From assembly GCA_039794405.1 (NCBI GenBank), contig JBDIVL010000006.1:46308-110307 (forward strand): a stretch of 64,000 nucleotides of DNA, given 5' to 3'. Source of the DNA: JBDIVL01 sp039794405. Lineage in GTDB: Bacteria; Planctomycetota; Brocadiia; Brocadiales; Brocadiaceae. The stretch's first letter is position 1. Each line of letters opens with the position of its first letter. A program made the translations under genes and the position numbers. A model generated the notes under the pieces. The model saw only the letters and a program-made list of their open reading frames with translations. It made no database searches and had not been told where the DNA came from. This document shows, piece after piece, positions 38,607-47,889 of the stretch.

Positions 38607-39449
38607 ATGTATATAATCGAACCCCATATTCACATGTATTCACGTACCACAGATGATTATCAGGCCATGTACAAAGCTGGTATACGTGTGGTTGTGGAAC
38701 CATCATTCTGGCTTGGCTCTGATAGGCGCTATGCGGGAAGTTTTTTTGATTATTTTCGTTTAATCCTGGAGTTTGAGACGCAGCGTGCTGCCCGGTATGG
38801 AATCGATCATTATTGTTGTATATCTGTGAATCCTAAAGAGGCTGAGAATAAGAATCTTGCCGATGAAGTGCTTTCTGGTATTGATGAGTACTTGAGTCAT
38901 CCCCGGTGTGTGGGAATAGGTGAGATAGGGTTTAACAAAATCACGAAAAATGAAATTTATGTCTTTCGCCGTCAACTCTTAATGGCTGAAGAAAGGAATA
39001 TGCCCGTGGTAATTCACCTGCCTCATTCTCTTAAAATCAAAGGCGTTCAGATTATCACTGATATCATCAAGGCTGAAGGTGTAAACCAGAGACGTGTAGT
39101 GATTGACCATAATACAGAAGATACAATGGATATTACTCTTAAAACAGCATGTTTTGCTGGTCTAACGGTATATCCGTATTCTAAGCTTAACCCACAACGG
39201 GTATCAAACATCGTAAAGGAGTTTGGAGCAGAACGAACAATGGTTAACGGCAGTGCAGATTGGGGCGATTCTGATCCATTATCTTTACCCAGAACTATTG
39301 AATATCTGCGGAATGAAGGCCATAAAGAAGAATCCCTTAAGCTTCTTGTTTACGATAATGCCAATGCCTTCTACAGCCAGTCACTGGAGTGGAAACCAAA
39401 TTACCATATTGAGCCTCTCTGCATCTCTCAATATCAACGTCAACCATAG
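38607..39449 (+). CDS. eboB: EboB, TatD-like metal-dependent hydrolase
   Basis: This 280-residue TIM-barrel protein starts MYIIEPHIHMYSRTTDDYQ, a signature specific to the EboB branch. It carries metal ligands H-x-H near residue 8, GIGEIGFNK, VVIHLPHS, VIDHNTEDT and a late NGSADWGDSDPLSL. Ebo proteins are known from cyanobacterial scytonemin clusters and other bacteria and are implicated in moving a precursor to the periplasm. The exact reaction is unknown. eboC starts 9 bp downstream, so the two form an operon. Confidence 0.9.
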   Translation: MYIIEPHIHMYSRTTDDYQAMYKAGIRVVVEPSFWLGSDRRYAGSFFDYFRLILEFETQRAARYGIDHYCCISVNPKEAENKNLADEVLSGIDEYLSHPRCVGIGEIGFNKITKNEIYVFRRQLLMAEERNMPVVIHLPHSLKIKGVQIITDIIKAEGVNQRRVVIDHNTEDTMDITLKTACFAGLTVYPYSKLNPQRVSNIVKEFGAERTMVNGSADWGDSDPLSLPRTIEYLRNEGHKEESLKLLVYDNANAFYSQSLEWKPNYHIEPLCISQYQRQP

Positions 39450-39458
39450 TAATATGAA

Positions 39459-40418
39459 ATGAAGATGAGAAATCGGTTTACTTACCCGGAAATCTTGTGC
39501 GGTTGGTTAGAAATCATTCGTCCTCCAAACCTTTTTACAATACCTGGAGATATTTTGACAGGTGCTTCACTTGCCCTTATTGGTAAAGGTGAAATTCATC
39601 TTATTATTCCAGCCGTAATTATTTCATTATTTCTTTATACTGCTGGTCTGATCCTTAATGATTATTTTGACGCTAAGATAGATAGAGTTGAGCGACCATC
39701 GCGCCCAATCCCATCAGGAAAAGTGCATTCAAAGGAAGCATTGATTGTGTCGATAGTACTCATGACCTCTGCCGTATTTTTAGGTTCATCTATAAGTGGA
39801 ATAAATCTTTTACCGATGGACATATCTATCTGTTCAGTTCAAAAAACACAAGTGCTGAAAATTGTATTGATTCTTGTTGTGCTTATAGTCCTCTACAATG
39901 GACTAGCAAGAAAAATTCCATGGATTGGTTTTACTGTAATGGGATTATGTCGGGGTTGTAATGTCCTCCTGGGAGCTGCTGTAGTAACAGAATCCTTTAA
40001 CCGTAAGGTTTTTTACGGGGCAGGAATAGAAACGCTCTACATTGCATCTGTGAGCGCCCTTGCATATACAGAAACGAAAAGACATCCGGGTATTATGCAA
40101 TGTTGGTTACCATATGCGTCTCTCTTAGTCCTTGTTATGATGGTATTAGAGAGAATTTCCCTGATAGGGATATGTGTACTTTTCATTGCCCTTGCGCATA
40201 TTCTACTTACACTTCGAAAAATAAGATCTGAAGATAAACATATTCCGGAAAGAATAGGGAACCTCATTTGCGACATAATGCTGATCCAGTGCACCATCAT
40301 AGCAATATTTATGGATCATAGCGGACAATATAGAAACTACTACTTTTTTGCCATAGCAATATTATATGTATTATTTTTTGCTTCTCGCTTAACAGTAAAA
40401 AAGTTTTATGGAAGTTAA
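39459..40418 (+). CDS. eboC: EboC, UbiA-family prenyltransferase
   Basis: This 319-residue polytopic membrane protein has UbiA features. The start IRPPNLFTIPGDILTG is followed by the prenyl-diphosphate-binding N67-D68-x-x-D71-x-x-x-D75 motif (LNDYFDAKID) and RPSRPIPSGKV. Around eight hydrophobic segments follow. UbiA enzymes join isoprenoid tails to aromatic or polar acceptors. In the ebo context it is thought to attach a lipid anchor or process an isoprenoid. A methionine at 39465 is an alternative start. A gap of about 600 bp of repeats separates it from eboF. Confidence 0.9.
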   Translation: MKMRNRFTYPEILCGWLEIIRPPNLFTIPGDILTGASLALIGKGEIHLIIPAVIISLFLYTAGLILNDYFDAKIDRVERPSRPIPSGKVHSKEALIVSIVLMTSAVFLGSSISGINLLPMDISICSVQKTQVLKIVLILVVLIVLYNGLARKIPWIGFTVMGLCRGCNVLLGAAVVTESFNRKVFYGAGIETLYIASVSALAYTETKRHPGIMQCWLPYASLLVLVMMVLERISLIGICVLFIALAHILLTLRKIRSEDKHIPERIGNLICDIMLIQCTIIAIFMDHSGQYRNYYFFAIAILYVLFFASRLTVKKFYGS

Positions 40419-41027
40419 GATTCTGGTAATTATGCATAATTTTGTATAGACGTTATCCCAAACCTATTTCTATACTGGACTCTTTTCTATGCCTTCAAAA
40501 GATTGTAGCTACTCTGTAGAAGTTTTTGGATAACTCCAGACTGGGTGGCACGGACAAACTGGTTTGTCCGTGCTTGTTTAAGTATGCACATAGGTATGAA
40601 ATATAACACACAGACAAACAGAGTTTGTCAGTGCCACCCTCGGAACTGGTACGTATCATGAATTTCTCTACTTGTAAACACTATACCTTCAAATGATTAT
40701 AGATACTATAGCATCCAAGATGAAACCGAACATCACATAATAAAACAAAACAAAATGAACCACGATTTGAATAAACCATCACGGACAAACGAGTTTGTCC
40801 GTGCCACCCTATCTAAAATACTGTTCGGTTTCATCTTTTAAGTACTATAAATTGAGGTTTTTGGATGATCTCTAAACTAGGCCCTGCGGTAACTTTTAAC
40901 AGTGTAGTGGCAAGGCGCGCCTTGCCACTACATAAGCGGTTTGAGATTCTTAAACGTAACTGTATGGTTCAATCTACAAGACTGAATTACCTTGAGAGTC
41001 GTTTGGCTTTGAGAATAATTAAACTAT
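40419..41027. other. Repeat-rich gap between eboC and eboF
   Basis: No gene is seen. Three GGACAAAC...GTTTGTCC hairpins occur near 40550, 40612 and 40787, each next to a GGGTGGCAC or GTGCCACCC piece. An inverted modular repeat lies at 40873-40960, and a partial GGTTCAATCTACAAGACTG piece near 40968. No eboA-like coding sequence is present here. Confidence 0.6.
40873..40960 (-). repeat. Inverted modular repeat with perfect 28-bp palindrome
   Basis: Read on the minus strand it has the left-like module (ACGTTTAAGAATCTCAAACC), a perfect palindrome at 40904-40931 built on GTAGTGGCAAGGCG and its complement, and the right module (AAAAGTTACCGCAGGGCCTA). The same palindrome occurs at 33546-33573. Confidence 0.7.
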
Positions 41028-42320
41028 ATGAGACAGAAGATTCTCTTACTTCAAATAGCGGCGCTTGGATATAATTTTTTAAGAGAAAACATAGATAATC
41101 AAAGATTTTTTGGACTTGATATTAAACCCATTCAGGGCGTATTTCCTGCATTAACCTGCGTGGTTCAGGCTACCATGCGTACTGCTGCGCTTCCAGCACA
41201 ACACGGAATAGTAGGGAATGGATTTTTCTTCAGAGAACAGTGGAAACCGTTATTCTGGGAGCAGAATAGCCGGTTAATCGAAGTGCCATATATTTGGGAA
41301 CATTTTCGTTCATGTGGTGGAAAAGTGGCACAAATGTTTATTCAACAATCCGTTGGCCCCGGCAGTGATGTCTTATTTTCACCCGCTCCTATTCATAAAC
41401 ACCACGGTGGTATAATTATGGATTGCATTTCAGAACCACCGTATTTGAATGGTAGATTAAAAATGGATGTAGGCAGTATCTTCCCACTCCATCGCTATTG
41501 GGGTCCGTTGGCATCGAAAAAATCCAGTCAATGGATTTCAAAAGCCTCCATCAGTATTATGGACAATGAGGCTCCTGATTTACTTTACGTGTATTTACCC
41601 CATCTTGATTATGCACTTCAACGGTTTGGCCCTCATGCAAGGAAAAGCAGAAAGGCTTTTCTTGAAATTGGTTCCATGATTCATGAAATTCTGATAGCCG
41701 CAAAAAAGAAAAAATACTGGGTTATTCTCTTTGGAGATTACTCTGTTGTTTCTGCAAATAGTGTTGTATCTCCTAATAAGGTATTGCGAAAAGCTGGTTT
41801 ATTAAAAACAAGAAATATTAAGGGAATGGAGTACCTTAATTTATACACAAGTGCGGCATTTTGTGTTGTCGACCACCAGATCGCACATGTTTATGTATTC
41901 CAACAAAATAAAAAAGAACAGGTAAAATCGCTCTTAAGTACAGTTCCGTATATCGATAAAATTTTAGACGATTGTGGTAAGTCTGGGGCAGGTATTGACC
42001 ATTCCCGAAGCGGAGAGTTGGTACTTATAGCAAAACAGGCGACTTGGTTTGATTACCGATGGTGGGAAGAAAAAAAAGAGTCACCTGAATATGCCTTTCA
42101 CGTCGATATACATAATAAACCGGGATATGACCCTTGTGAATTATTATTTGGATGGCCTCCCTGGATATCTCAAAATCCACGAAGAATCAGAGGGACTCAC
42201 GGTCGTGTTGATGGAAATGAACCGGTCTTTTATGCATCTGATGTTAAGCTGCCAGGGAGCCCTGATACATTGGTAGACCTTTCTGTAAGCATGAAAAATC
42301 TTCTTAACTCGATTGTATAG
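41028..42320 (+). CDS. eboF: EboF, alkaline-phosphatase-superfamily (nucleotide pyrophosphatase-like) protein
   Basis: This 430-residue protein belongs to the phosphodiesterase/alkaline phosphatase fold found in ebo clusters. It has the nucleophile region FPALTCVVQATMRT, PAQHGIVGNGFFFRE, YLPHLDYALQRFGP, a LFGDYSVV segment, VVDHQIAHVYVF, DHSRSGELVLI and the late HVDIHNKPGYDPCELLFG. The first metal-ligand Asp of classical enzymes is not visible at the N-terminus (LLLQIAALGYN), as in other members of this branch as I recall it. The last codons and stop (TCG ATT GTA TAG) coincide with the left module of a repeat. The ATG lacks a clear ribosome site. Confidence 0.87.
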   Translation: MRQKILLLQIAALGYNFLRENIDNQRFFGLDIKPIQGVFPALTCVVQATMRTAALPAQHGIVGNGFFFREQWKPLFWEQNSRLIEVPYIWEHFRSCGGKVAQMFIQQSVGPGSDVLFSPAPIHKHHGGIIMDCISEPPYLNGRLKMDVGSIFPLHRYWGPLASKKSSQWISKASISIMDNEAPDLLYVYLPHLDYALQRFGPHARKSRKAFLEIGSMIHEILIAAKKKKYWVILFGDYSVVSANSVVSPNKVLRKAGLLKTRNIKGMEYLNLYTSAAFCVVDHQIAHVYVFQQNKKEQVKSLLSTVPYIDKILDDCGKSGAGIDHSRSGELVLIAKQATWFDYRWWEEKKESPEYAFHVDIHNKPGYDPCELLFGWPPWISQNPRRIRGTHGRVDGNEPVFYASDVKLPGSPDTLVDLSVSMKNLLNSIV

Positions 42321-42461
42321 GAATTTCAAACTGTTAATTCCTCCTCCTTGATGGGGGAGGTTAGGTGGGGGGGTGAAAGAAATGAACTGATCACCCTTTC
42401 TTAATCCCTCCCATCAAGGGAAGGAAAATGTGTATTTTAAGTTGACGAAGGCTTGATTTAA
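42306..42461 (+). repeat. Modular intergenic repeat between eboF and eboD
   Basis: The left module CTCGATTGTATAGGAATTTC overlaps the end of eboF. An insert with CTTGATGGGGGAGG and CCTCCCATCAAGGG arms follows, then the right module AAGTTGACGAAGGCTTGATT. It matches the copy at 14070-14222 in both modules and insert. Confidence 0.75.
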
Positions 42462-42470
42462 TACATTAAA

Positions 42471-43619
42471 ATGAGAATAAATCAACGTATAAAAGTTAAG
42501 TTTCAGTATTTGATACATTTCATTCATGATATATTTAATCCCGACAACAATGTGCTTGGAGAGGTATTGAAGGAGGAGCAATCAAAGACCATAATTTTTC
42601 TCGACTCAGGAGTAGTATCCTCCTGGCCTGATATACAATATCGAATGAAAAGATGGTTTGACACTCATTCCAGGTGTGCAGACATTGTTTTTCCTGCAAT
42701 TGTCGTCAATGGAGGAGAACGGTGTAAGAATGATTTTCAATGCCAAAAAGAGATCGCACATGCACTGCGTATAAATGGGTTAGACCGCCATTCTTACGTA
42801 ATTATCATCGGCGGTGGTGCCGTGCTTGATGCTGTAGGGTTCATTGCTTCTATCAGTCAAAGAGGTATACGTCATATACGAATACCGACAACCGTGCTTT
42901 CCCAGAATGACTCTGGTGTGGGGGTTAAGAATGGTATTAATTTTTACGGTGTAAAGAATTATTTTGGTACCTTTACACCTCCTTATGCGGTAATTAATGA
43001 TTTTGATTTTTTAAAAACGTTGAATATGCGGGACTGGCTTTCCGGGGTGTCAGAAGCATTCAAGGTTGCAATTATTAAAGACCGCTCATTTTTAGAATAT
43101 TTGGTCTGCAATGCAAAAGCCCTGTTTATGCGCAATGAAAAAGTTATGGAGGAGTTAATAATTCGTTGTGTTCAACTGCATACTGATCACATAGCTTCCG
43201 GAAATGATCCTTTTGAAAATGGATCCTCCCGTCCTTTAGATTTCGGGCATTGGAGTGGACATTACCTTGAGGCGATGACAGGGTATGAACTTCGCCATGG
43301 AGAAGCAGTGGCAATTGGCATTATACTCGATATGATAATCGCTAAAAACCGTGGTCTTATTAATCAAGACGAGTATAATCTTGTTTTCCATGGTCTTAAG
43401 GATTGTGGTTTTCGGTTGTGGCATCCTTTTCTTGAGAAAAGAGAGAATGGCAAATTCCTCAATATTTATAACGGACTGGAGGAATTTCGACAACACCTGG
43501 GCGGAAAACTTACCTTAATTATGCCTGAACATCTTGGCAACAGTTGTCAGATACATAGTATTTCCCGTGATGAGGTTGAACAGGCTGTGAAGGAAATGAA
43601 GGATGCATTTATCAGATAG
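42471..43619 (+). CDS. eboD: EboD, 3-dehydroquinate synthase-like sugar-phosphate cyclase
   Basis: This 382-residue NAD- and metal-dependent cyclase-family protein has IIGGGAVLDAVGFIAS, HIRIPTTVLSQNDSGVGVK, YFGTFTPPYAVINDFDFL, SGVSEAFKVAIIKD and a metal-binding DFGHWSGHYLE...LRHGEAVAIG. The DSGVGVKNGIN signature marks the EboD branch rather than primary shikimate AroB, so it probably cyclises a different sugar phosphate. The product is unknown. It sits between repeat copies and is followed 121 bp later by eboE. Confidence 0.9.
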   Translation: MRINQRIKVKFQYLIHFIHDIFNPDNNVLGEVLKEEQSKTIIFLDSGVVSSWPDIQYRMKRWFDTHSRCADIVFPAIVVNGGERCKNDFQCQKEIAHALRINGLDRHSYVIIIGGGAVLDAVGFIASISQRGIRHIRIPTTVLSQNDSGVGVKNGINFYGVKNYFGTFTPPYAVINDFDFLKTLNMRDWLSGVSEAFKVAIIKDRSFLEYLVCNAKALFMRNEKVMEELIIRCVQLHTDHIASGNDPFENGSSRPLDFGHWSGHYLEAMTGYELRHGEAVAIGIILDMIIAKNRGLINQDEYNLVFHGLKDCGFRLWHPFLEKRENGKFLNIYNGLEEFRQHLGGKLTLIMPEHLGNSCQIHSISRDEVEQAVKEMKDAFIR

Positions 43620-43652
43620 GATTTTTATTCTATGTATGTGGCTTTCAGCCAC

Positions 43653-43740
43653 GTAGGGTGGGCATTGTCCACCAAAACAAACAATTCGGAATTTCAAACC
43701 ATCGTGTATTTTCAGGTACTTTGCTGAAAGCCTAATTAAT
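43653..43740 (+). repeat. Short modular repeat directly upstream of eboE
   Basis: GTAGGGTGGGCATTGTCCAC at 43653 resembles pieces near 6450 and 10560. Left-like CGGAATTTCAAACC and a diverged right module TTGCTGAAAGCCTAATTA follow. The right module ends almost at the eboE ATG. Confidence 0.5.
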
Positions 43741-44844
43741 ATGAGATTGAAAAATAATAATCATGTAATGTATTGCCTCAATATCCATCCCGGTGAGCAC
43801 TTGGATGAAATCCTTACATCTATAGAAAAATATGCCCTTCGGGTTAAAGAGAAAGTTTGTCCTGATGCATGTTTTGGTTTGGGATTACGGCTTTCTTACG
43901 TGGCAGCGCAAGAACTCTCCGTGAAGTTGAAAGATTTTCTGGAATTTCTTGATTTTAACGGATTGTATGTAGTTACGGTAAATGGTTTCTCCTTTGGTTC
44001 TTTTCATGGAATGAGGATAAAAGAGAGGGTTTATCATCCAGATTGGACATCTGTCATGCGATTAAATTATACGCTGAAACTTGCTGAAACCCTTGCCGGT
44101 CTATTGCCTGAAGGTGAAACAGGTACAATATCTACAGTTCCATCCCACTTAGGGAAAAAAGAAGAACCTTTAGCAGTATCCAATCTGCTGATGGCAGTAG
44201 TTTTTTTGAGAGAAATAGAAGGGAGGACAGGCAAACGGATTGTTCTTTCTTTAGAACCAGAACCAGGCTGCTATCTTGATTCACTGGATTCTGTAAAGAA
44301 TTTTTTTAAAAATATTTTCACGATAGATGAATCTGCCAGAAGATATTTAGGTGTATGTATTGACTGCTGCCATGTAGCGGTAGAATTTGAGTCGCCATCA
44401 GGCTGGCTTAAAAGACTTACGGAGTGTGGTATTGAGGTTATAAAAATTCAAGTTTCTTCTGCTCTCAGGGCAGAAAATTTGCGAAACCCCAGTCGAATAC
44501 TTTTACCTTTTTATGATAAAGAGCATCTTCATCAGGTACATATTTTATCAGAACAAGGTATGATAAGATTTAGAGACTTGACAAATGCGTTAGATCAGCC
44601 TTTCCGTGGTGAATGGAGGGTTCATTTTCATGTTCCGCTAACGTGGTCTGGGAACGAGGTCTCTTCTACTGCGTGCCTTATTGAAGATGATTTTTTCAAA
44701 CAAATAATGAGTACAGGGAGAAGGCATATAGAGGTTGAAACATATTCATATGGAACTTTACCCGGTGCAAAAATTCCAGTCGTCGATTCAATTACTTCCG
44801 AGCTAGAATGGCTCAAGGAAAAGTTTGACAGAGTGATTGAATGA
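43741..44844 (+). CDS. eboE: EboE, xylose-isomerase-like TIM-barrel metabolite-traffic protein
   Basis: This 367-residue protein of the sugar-phosphate isomerase/epimerase superfamily has EboE landmarks: VMYCLNIHPGEHLDE, FGLGLRLSYVAAQEL, VVTVNGFSFGSFHG, VYHPDWTSVMRL, ISTVPSHLG, LSLEPEPGC, VCIDCCHVAVEF and the late FHVPL. Glu/His/Asp residues in these motifs could coordinate a metal. The actual reaction is unknown. It closes the recognisable ebo set; an FAD oxidoreductase follows 45 bp downstream and may be in the same transcript. Confidence 0.9.
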   Translation: MRLKNNNHVMYCLNIHPGEHLDEILTSIEKYALRVKEKVCPDACFGLGLRLSYVAAQELSVKLKDFLEFLDFNGLYVVTVNGFSFGSFHGMRIKERVYHPDWTSVMRLNYTLKLAETLAGLLPEGETGTISTVPSHLGKKEEPLAVSNLLMAVVFLREIEGRTGKRIVLSLEPEPGCYLDSLDSVKNFFKNIFTIDESARRYLGVCIDCCHVAVEFESPSGWLKRLTECGIEVIKIQVSSALRAENLRNPSRILLPFYDKEHLHQVHILSEQGMIRFRDLTNALDQPFRGEWRVHFHVPLTWSGNEVSSTACLIEDDFFKQIMSTGRRHIEVETYSYGTLPGAKIPVVDSITSELEWLKEKFDRVIE

Positions 44845-44889
44845 TGGCGTTGTTTCATTGCTAACCGTTATACGTTGAGGGCATCAGAC

Positions 44890-46479
44890 ATGGGTGTGCA
44901 TTACGATTCTGGATTACATTATTATTATCCTGTAGCAAATCTATCTCAGAGAAGAGAAATTGTTTCTGATATCTGCATATATGGAGCTACTGCTAGCGGT
45001 ATCGTTGCGGCAATTCAAGGGGCTCGTTTGGGAAAACGGGTTGTTTTGGTAGAATTTGGCAGACATATTGGCGGAATGACCACATCGGGATTGAGCGCTA
45101 CTGACACAGGCAGTAAGTACGCGATAGGTGGATTGTCGCTTCAATTCTACAGAGAACTGGGTTCACACTACGGAACGGAGGATCAATGGTGTTTTGAGCC
45201 CGGTGTGGCATCGAAGGTCCTCAAAGAATGGATCCAAATGTATCAGATTCCTGTATATGCGGAGCATCGGCTTGACCGTATTGAAAAGATCGATTTCCGA
45301 ATTACCGCTTTATACACAGAAAACGGGGGGGTATTCAGGGCTAATGTTTTTATTGATGCCAGTTATGAAGGGGATTTGATGGCACGTGCGGGGGTCCGTT
45401 ATAAGATTGGCCGAGAAGATAACGCCCTCTATGGTGAGCATTTTAATGGGGTTCACTATGGAGGTCCTCATCATAATTTCCGTCGATATATTGACCCCTA
45501 CAAAAATGAGGGAGACCTTTCAAGTGGATTGCTTCCTGGTATAAGCAATCTTCTTCCTGGCCGGCAAGGAGATGGTGATAGCTTGATGCAGGCATATAAC
45601 TTTCGTCTCTGCCTTACGAGAGATCCTGATAATAGGATACCGTTTCCTAAACCCAACGAATACAATCCTGAGCGTTACGAGTTGCTGAGGAGATATATCG
45701 ATTCAGGCATTTTCAGCATATTCTACCTTACTCTCCCTTTACCAAATAAAAAATTCGATCACAATAACTGGGGTGCTGTAAATACCGATAATATCGGTGC
45801 AAATTACGATTGGCCTGATGGCGATTATGAGGTTCGGGAACGTATTTACCAGGATCACGTAAATTACCAAAAAGGGCTGTTCTGGTTCCTGGCAAACGAT
45901 TCGCGATTGCCTAAGAAAGTACGGCAGATTACTGCCAGATGGGGGCTTGCTGCCGACGAGTTTTCTGATACGGGACACTGGCCTCCTCAGCTTTATATCA
46001 GAGAGGCAAGGCGAATGATATCCGATTATGTAATTACCGAACATAACACATTTTGCCGTTGCAGTGTTGATGATCCGGTGGGTATGGCTTCTTATACGAT
46101 GGATTCACACAACTGTAAACGAATTGTTTTAGCAGGAAGAGTTGTAAACGAGGGGAATGTTGAAGTATTACCGCTTGCTCCCTTTGCCATTCCCTACCGT
46201 GCAATCCGTCCCCGGCGGAATGAATGTACCAACCTGCTTGTTTCTATATGCATTTCCGCTTCACATATAGCGTACGGTTCGATCCGGATGGAACCTGTAC
46301 TCATGATCCTTGGACAGTCGGCAGGTATCGCTGCAGCACTTGCTATTGATGAGGCCGGCGGTGTCGTACAGGATATTTCATATACCAGCCTTGAAAAAAA
46401 ATTGCGACAGGAAGGGCAAATTCTTGAAGAACCAAAGGTAATATCAGAAGAACTAGAAACGAATGGGAAGCCCTGCTAG
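44890..46479 (+). CDS. FAD-dependent oxidoreductase (FAD_oxidored family)
   Basis: This 529-residue flavoprotein has an N-terminal Rossmann motif (ICIYGATASGIVAAIQGARLG) with VVLVEFGRHIGGMTTSGL. It has the family landmarks FIDASYEGDLMARAGV and a C-terminal RMEPVLMILGQSAGIAAALA. It lacks a signal peptide. The start ATG 44890 is chosen over an in-frame TTG at 44875. It sits between eboE and the pyruvyl-transferase pair, so it may oxidise an intermediate of the same product; the substrate is not readable. Confidence 0.9.
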   Translation: MGVHYDSGLHYYYPVANLSQRREIVSDICIYGATASGIVAAIQGARLGKRVVLVEFGRHIGGMTTSGLSATDTGSKYAIGGLSLQFYRELGSHYGTEDQWCFEPGVASKVLKEWIQMYQIPVYAEHRLDRIEKIDFRITALYTENGGVFRANVFIDASYEGDLMARAGVRYKIGREDNALYGEHFNGVHYGGPHHNFRRYIDPYKNEGDLSSGLLPGISNLLPGRQGDGDSLMQAYNFRLCLTRDPDNRIPFPKPNEYNPERYELLRRYIDSGIFSIFYLTLPLPNKKFDHNNWGAVNTDNIGANYDWPDGDYEVRERIYQDHVNYQKGLFWFLANDSRLPKKVRQITARWGLAADEFSDTGHWPPQLYIREARRMISDYVITEHNTFCRCSVDDPVGMASYTMDSHNCKRIVLAGRVVNEGNVEVLPLAPFAIPYRAIRPRRNECTNLLVSICISASHIAYGSIRMEPVLMILGQSAGIAAALAIDEAGGVVQDISYTSLEKKLRQEGQILEEPKVISEELETNGKPC

Positions 46480-46607
46480 ACTAGCGATTTAACCTCCTAT
46501 TCAATAGTATTTAAGGAAAAAAAGGAAATACGGTGAAGTTGTAATCCGGCATCCTTGAAAAATGATGGTATTGTTATTGCAACCATGAGTAAAAAGGAGG
46601 TTGTACA

Positions 46608-47792
46608 ATGGATGTATCCGCACCTTTCAAAATAGGCATTTCTGGTTCATATGGTGGTATGAACATGGGTGATGAGGCTATTCTGCAAAGTATCGTACAT
46701 GGGATAAGGAGTAGTATAGATGCTGAAATTACTGTATTTACCCGTGATCCTGAGGATACGTTGCGCAGACATAAAGTTAATCACGTTGTGCCGGTCAGAA
46801 AGCTAGGGCGCAAAGAAGTGATGCCAGAAATTGAGCGTCTCGACCTGTTAATTATAGGCGGAGGAGGTATACTGTATGATGCTGATGCAAGGACATATTT
46901 AAGGGAGGCATTTATCGCCCACGAAAAGGGAGTATCTTTCATGTTATACGCTGTAGGGGCAGGGCCATTGAATGATCCTACGGTTCAGACACAGGTGCAA
47001 AATTGTTTGGATTTGGCTTCAGTAGTGACAGTCCGTGATCGTCCTTCATTGCGCACCCTTGAGGATGCTGGTGTGAAACGGGAAATTATTGTAACCGCTG
47101 ACCCTGCTTTATTGCTTACACCGGAACCACTCAAGGCCGAGGTCTTGCAACAGGAAGGAATCGATCACAAAAGAAGACTTATAGGTATGTCAGTGCGTGA
47201 ACCCGGTGTAGCAGCTCCTGATATAGAGGAAGCACATTACCATAATCTTTTTGCAAATACGGCTGATTATTTGATTGACCGTTACGATTCCGATGTTGTT
47301 TTTGTTCCACTGGAGCAGAAATTCGACCTCCATCAGGCGCATTCAGTAATTGCCCGTATGGTATGGCCAAACCATGCCATCATTCTCCAGGGAGATTATA
47401 CACCGGGTCAAATTATGACGATTATGAAAAAATTTGAGTTCGTTGTCGGAATGCGGCTTCATTTTCTCATTTTTGCTGCACTTCAAGGAATTCCATTCGT
47501 TGCGCTTCCGTATGCCAAAAAGGTATTGGGTTTTCTTGAAGAACTCAAAGTGGATGTACCTCCATTTCGCGATATAACGCCAGGTAGACTTATTGCACAT
47601 ATCGATAAGGCATGGGATCAACGTGATATGATACGTGAACAAACACAAAATCTCCTGCCCGCAATGTTAAAAAGGGCACTCCTTAATAATACCCTTGTGA
47701 TGGAATTGCTGCGGCTGATATACACCCGTAAAGGTGGAAGTCCGGATCAGATGTCTGGAGTACAGAAAACGGACGAGGGTAAAACAAAGTGA
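46608..47792 (+). CDS. csaB: Polysaccharide pyruvyl transferase family protein (CsaB-like) 1
   Basis: This 394-residue enzyme is predicted to put a ketal-pyruvate on a sugar. The start has AAAGGAGG 8 bp upstream. CsaB features are GISGSYGGMNMGDEAILQS, LLIIGGGGILYDAD, VGAGPLNDP, VTVRDRPSLRTLEDAGV, TADPALLL, MSVREPG and VGMRLHFLIFAALQGIPFV. Pyruvylated wall glycans anchor SLH-domain surface proteins in some bacteria; here the acceptor is unknown. The next gene is a homologue of exactly the same length. Confidence 0.92.
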   Translation: MDVSAPFKIGISGSYGGMNMGDEAILQSIVHGIRSSIDAEITVFTRDPEDTLRRHKVNHVVPVRKLGRKEVMPEIERLDLLIIGGGGILYDADARTYLREAFIAHEKGVSFMLYAVGAGPLNDPTVQTQVQNCLDLASVVTVRDRPSLRTLEDAGVKREIIVTADPALLLTPEPLKAEVLQQEGIDHKRRLIGMSVREPGVAAPDIEEAHYHNLFANTADYLIDRYDSDVVFVPLEQKFDLHQAHSVIARMVWPNHAIILQGDYTPGQIMTIMKKFEFVVGMRLHFLIFAALQGIPFVALPYAKKVLGFLEELKVDVPPFRDITPGRLIAHIDKAWDQRDMIREQTQNLLPAMLKRALLNNTLVMELLRLIYTRKGGSPDQMSGVQKTDEGKTK

Positions 47793-47889
47793 AAGCAACG
47801 GGAATGCCTGAATAACAATATTTAATAGCTACTTAACTACATTACCAATAAACGAAACGTGCATTGCCGCCATAACCAAATAGAGATAT

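Noticed and set aside
40865..41074. Open frame of 69 codons before eboF, a possible eboA
   Set aside because: It is composed of repeat modules and a palindrome, is far too short and shows no EboA-like helices.
37257..42461. Direct and inverted repeats considered as a CRISPR array
   Set aside because: Copies are far apart and variable, with no regular spacers and no cas genes.
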